Shown piece by piece: positions 5,526 to 6,917 of a stretch of 6,917 nucleotides of DNA. Source of the stretch: Microcaldota archaeon. Its GTDB lineage: Archaea > Micrarchaeota > Micrarchaeia > Micrarchaeales > CABMGC01. The stretch spans positions 1 to 6,917 of the forward strand of contig JAJZKF010000028.1 of NCBI GenBank assembly GCA_021804305.1. The letters run 5' to 3'. Position 1 is the stretch's first letter. Each line of letters opens with the position of its first letter. Made by a program: the position numbers and the translations under genes. The notes below the pieces were generated by a model. That model was not told where the DNA came from. It saw only the letters and a program-made list of their open reading frames with translations, and searched no databases.

Positions 5526-5548
5526 TCTTCCAATAAAGTATTGGAAGA
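5526..5548. promoter_or_regulatory. Perfect 23-base palindrome, probable operator of the chaperone operon
   Basis: TCTTCCAATA (5526-5535) and TATTGGAAGA (5539-5548) are exact 10-base inverted arms around AAG. The centre is about 52 bases before the start codon, just upstream of the TATA box. The core CAATAAAGTATT at 5531-5542 returns as CAATAAGTATT at 5552-5562, one base shorter, overlapping the start of the TATA box. A dimeric winged-helix protein is encoded directly downstream, so autoregulation is the natural reading. Confidence 0.65.
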
Positions 5549-5556
5549 AAGCAATA

Positions 5557-5573
5557 AGTATTTAAATATATAC
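5557..5573 (+). promoter_or_regulatory. Strong TATA promoter of the regulator-grpE-dnaK operon
   Basis: TTTAAATA at 5561-5568, within a longer A/T block, is centred about 24 bases before ATG 5589, so the message should begin at or next to the start codon (leaderless). There is no ribosome-binding site before ATG 5589. This is the best TATA box in the window, as expected for a heat-shock operon. Confidence 0.75.
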
Positions 5574-5588
5574 TTGATATAACAGTAT

Positions 5589-6095
5589 ATGGCTAAGGAA
5601 GAGAGGATAGTACTCAGAAGGCTCAACAGGCCAGACAGCGAGAGGGAGGACGATCTGATAAGCTGGTTCTGCAAGGCATTCGACTTTGCAGAGACAGGAA
5701 ACGACGTCGAACCTATGCTCCTCAAGGAGATAGCAAAAGCCAGCTTCGGAGGAAGCGGGGTGAGCAGCAAGGAACTCAACAAGGACCTGGGAGTGCCGAG
5801 AAGCACAGTGCTCTACCACATAAACAGGTTCATCAGCGTTGGATTCATTGTGAGAAAAGGCACGAAGTACTACCTAAGGTCTGCGAGTATGACAGAGACA
5901 ATAGTGGGCATACAGGACGATGTTGAACGCGAGTTCAATAGGATGATGCAGTACGCTGAAAGGCTGGACAAGATGATTGAGGATGACATTTATGGCAGAA
6001 GACGAGAAAATAGAGAAGGAGCAGGGCGGGTCACCGCAGGGAGAGAGCGGGCTCCAAAGCGAATCGAACCAAAAAGAAGGCGCACAAGAGCCTGA
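5589..6095 (+). CDS. Winged-helix transcriptional regulator upstream of grpE-dnaK
   Basis: 168-residue DNA-binding protein, probably a dimeric regulator of this chaperone operon. The winged helix-turn-helix lies at about 40-97: SSKELNKDLGVPRSTVLYHI (59-78) contains the turn and recognition helix, and RFISVGFIVRKGTKYYLR (80-97) gives the wing, as in ArsR-like regulators. A heptad-like helix at about 100-133 may mediate dimer formation. The tail at 137-168 is very rich in arginine and lysine and is encoded in a region that also encodes the start of grpE in another frame, so the tail's composition may be forced by the overlap. Leaderless start at 5589. Heat-shock control is inferred from position; the stress signal is unknown. 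A shorter protein ending near residue 136 would require a sequence error or frameshift. Confidence 0.8.
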   Translation: MAKEERIVLRRLNRPDSEREDDLISWFCKAFDFAETGNDVEPMLLKEIAKASFGGSGVSSKELNKDLGVPRSTVLYHINRFISVGFIVRKGTKYYLRSASMTETIVGIQDDVEREFNRMMQYAERLDKMIEDDIYGRRRENREGAGRVTAGRERAPKRIEPKRRRTRA

Positions 6096-6555
6096 TGAAG
6101 TAGCCAAGCTTAAGGACAGGCTCCTGAGGATGGCAGCTGAGTTCGACAACTACAAAAAGCGTGTAGCCAGGGAGAGCGCTGAACTGCGCGATAGCAGCAA
6201 GGCGGAGATTGCAAGGAGGATCCTGCCTGCTCTAGACGAGTTCGAACTCGCTATTGCAAGCGCAAGGAAGGGCAAGGATACAGAGGATCCTACGCTCAAG
6301 GGAATGGAGATGATATACTCAAATCTCCTCAGCTCGCTGAAGAGCGAGGGGCTGAAGGTTATAGACACTGACGGAGTTTACGACCCTTACAAGCATGAGA
6401 TACTTATGACGGTTGAAAGTGACAAGAAAGAAGGCATGATTGTCGAGGTAGTAAGGAAGGGTTACACGCTGAAGGATGTACTTGTGCGCCCTGCCGCAGT
6501 CATAATTGCGAGAAAGCATGACGCTGAAAAAGAGACAGACCAAAAAAATAAGTGA
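5992..6555 (+). CDS. grpE: GrpE, nucleotide exchange factor of DnaK
   Basis: 187-residue cochaperone that releases ADP from DnaK; cytoplasmic dimer. Residues 1-37 are acidic, Gln/Ser-rich and probably disordered, as in most GrpE proteins. Then come the long dimer helix with [13 protein letters not shown] (49-61), [12 protein letters not shown] (77-88), [18 protein letters not shown] (104-121), and the C-terminal beta domain with DPYKHEILM (131-139) and [20 protein letters not shown] (153-172), which contacts DnaK. ATG 5992 is chosen because GAGG at 5979-5982 precedes it and the N-terminus is then typical; ATG 5983 would add three residues. The first 104 bases overlap the end of the regulator gene in another frame. 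The stop is 4 bases before dnaK. Confidence 0.95.
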   Translation: MAEDEKIEKEQGGSPQGESGLQSESNQKEGAQEPDEVAKLKDRLLRMAAEFDNYKKRVARESAELRDSSKAEIARRILPALDEFELAIASARKGKDTEDPTLKGMEMIYSNLLSSLKSEGLKVIDTDGVYDPYKHEILMTVESDKKEGMIVEVVRKGYTLKDVLVRPAAVIIARKHDAEKETDQKNK

Positions 6556-6559
6556 TAAC

Positions 6560-6917
6560 ATGAAAATAATCGGGATTGATTTAGGAACCAGCAATAGCGC
6601 TGCAGCAGTGCTTGAAGGCGGAAGGCCGGTACTGATACCAAGTAGCGAAGGAACATCGCTTTACGGCAAGTCGTTCCCGAGCTATGTGGCATTCACAAAG
6701 GGAGGACAAAAGCTCGTGGGAGAACCTGCAAAGAGGCAGGCGGTTGCAAACCCGGACGGGACTGTAGCTGCATTCAAGAGAAAGATGGGAACAGACTACA
6801 GGTACAGGATACTCGGGAAGGAGTACAGCCCTCAGGAGCTTTCAGCTATACTTCTGCAGAAGATAAAGGCGGATGCGGAGGCGTTCCTTGGGGAGGAGGT
6901 CAGGAAGGCTGTAATCA
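6560..6917 (+). CDS. dnaK: DnaK (Hsp70) chaperone, N-terminal part, cut by the window edge
   Basis: First 119 residues of the Hsp70 ATPase domain; the gene runs off the window. [14 protein letters not shown] at 4-17 is the phosphate-1 loop; [14 protein letters not shown] at 52-65 and FKRKMG at 72-77, with K73 equivalent to catalytic K70 of E. coli DnaK, are family landmarks; [12 protein letters not shown] at 108-119 leads into the missing VPAYF segment. Compared with E. coli, the insert of roughly two dozen residues after the KRxxG motif is absent, as in other archaeal and Gram-positive DnaK. The GrpE-contact loop that reads EGDRTTPS in E. coli is [12 protein letters not shown] here (30-41), four residues longer and without the arginine. 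ATG 6560 follows GTGAT at 6552-6556. dnaJ may follow outside the window. Confidence 0.95.
   Translation, partial: MKIIGIDLGTSNSAAAVLEGGRPVLIPSSEGTSLYGKSFPSYVAFTKGGQKLVGEPAKRQAVANPDGTVAAFKRKMGTDYRYRILGKEYSPQELSAILLQKIKADAEAFLGEEVRKAVI

Overview
The window looks like part of an archaeal chromosome. The gene content is diagnostic: an AdkA-type adenylate kinase, an EMC3-like (DUF106) membrane protein, ribosomal proteins eL34 and eL14, and an archaeal-type cytidylate kinase sit in the order adkA - DUF106 - eL34 - cmk - eL14. That order is a conserved archaeal cluster near the secY ribosomal operon. Start signals are archaeal too: TATA boxes of the TTTAAATA type lie about 25 bases before start codons (leaderless messages), while operon-internal genes carry GGTG/GGTGAT ribosome-binding sites. 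Small tightly packed genes, moderate base composition and a Thermoplasma-like DnaK suggest, as inference only, a small-genome acidophile-associated lineage such as Micrarchaeota (ARMAN type).

Layout. Bases 64-2723: a six-gene + strand operon (Nudix hydrolase, adkA, DUF106, eL34, cmk, eL14) with gaps of about 1 to 21 bases. Bases 2724-2987: a gene-free stretch whose first half can fold into a long paired RNA-like element and whose end holds a TATA box for the next gene. Bases 2988-4316: a class III PLP aminotransferase. Bases 4358-5026: an ankyrin-repeat protein with its own TATA box. Bases 5081-5395: a small three-helix membrane protein with its own promoter and ribosome-binding site. Bases 5396-5588: a terminator-like hairpin, then a perfect 23-base palindrome and a strong TATA box. 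Bases 5589-6917 (window edge): a chaperone operon of a winged-helix regulator, grpE and the start of dnaK.

How the genes work together. The first operon couples nucleotide handling (a MTH1-like Nudix enzyme, AMP kinase, CMP kinase) with translation (two ribosomal proteins) and membrane protein insertion (DUF106). The chaperone operon is probably controlled by its first gene: the winged-helix protein is encoded directly behind a palindrome that recurs in weaker form over the TATA box. The regulator and grpE share 104 bases in two frames. The middle genes (aminotransferase, ankyrin protein, membrane protein) look independently transcribed and have no clear shared pathway.

The observations most worth a second look are the structured element after eL14, the operator array before the regulator, the regulator/grpE overlap and the Thermoplasma-like DnaK N-terminus. 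I see no insertion sequence, CRISPR array, tRNA or rRNA gene in the window.
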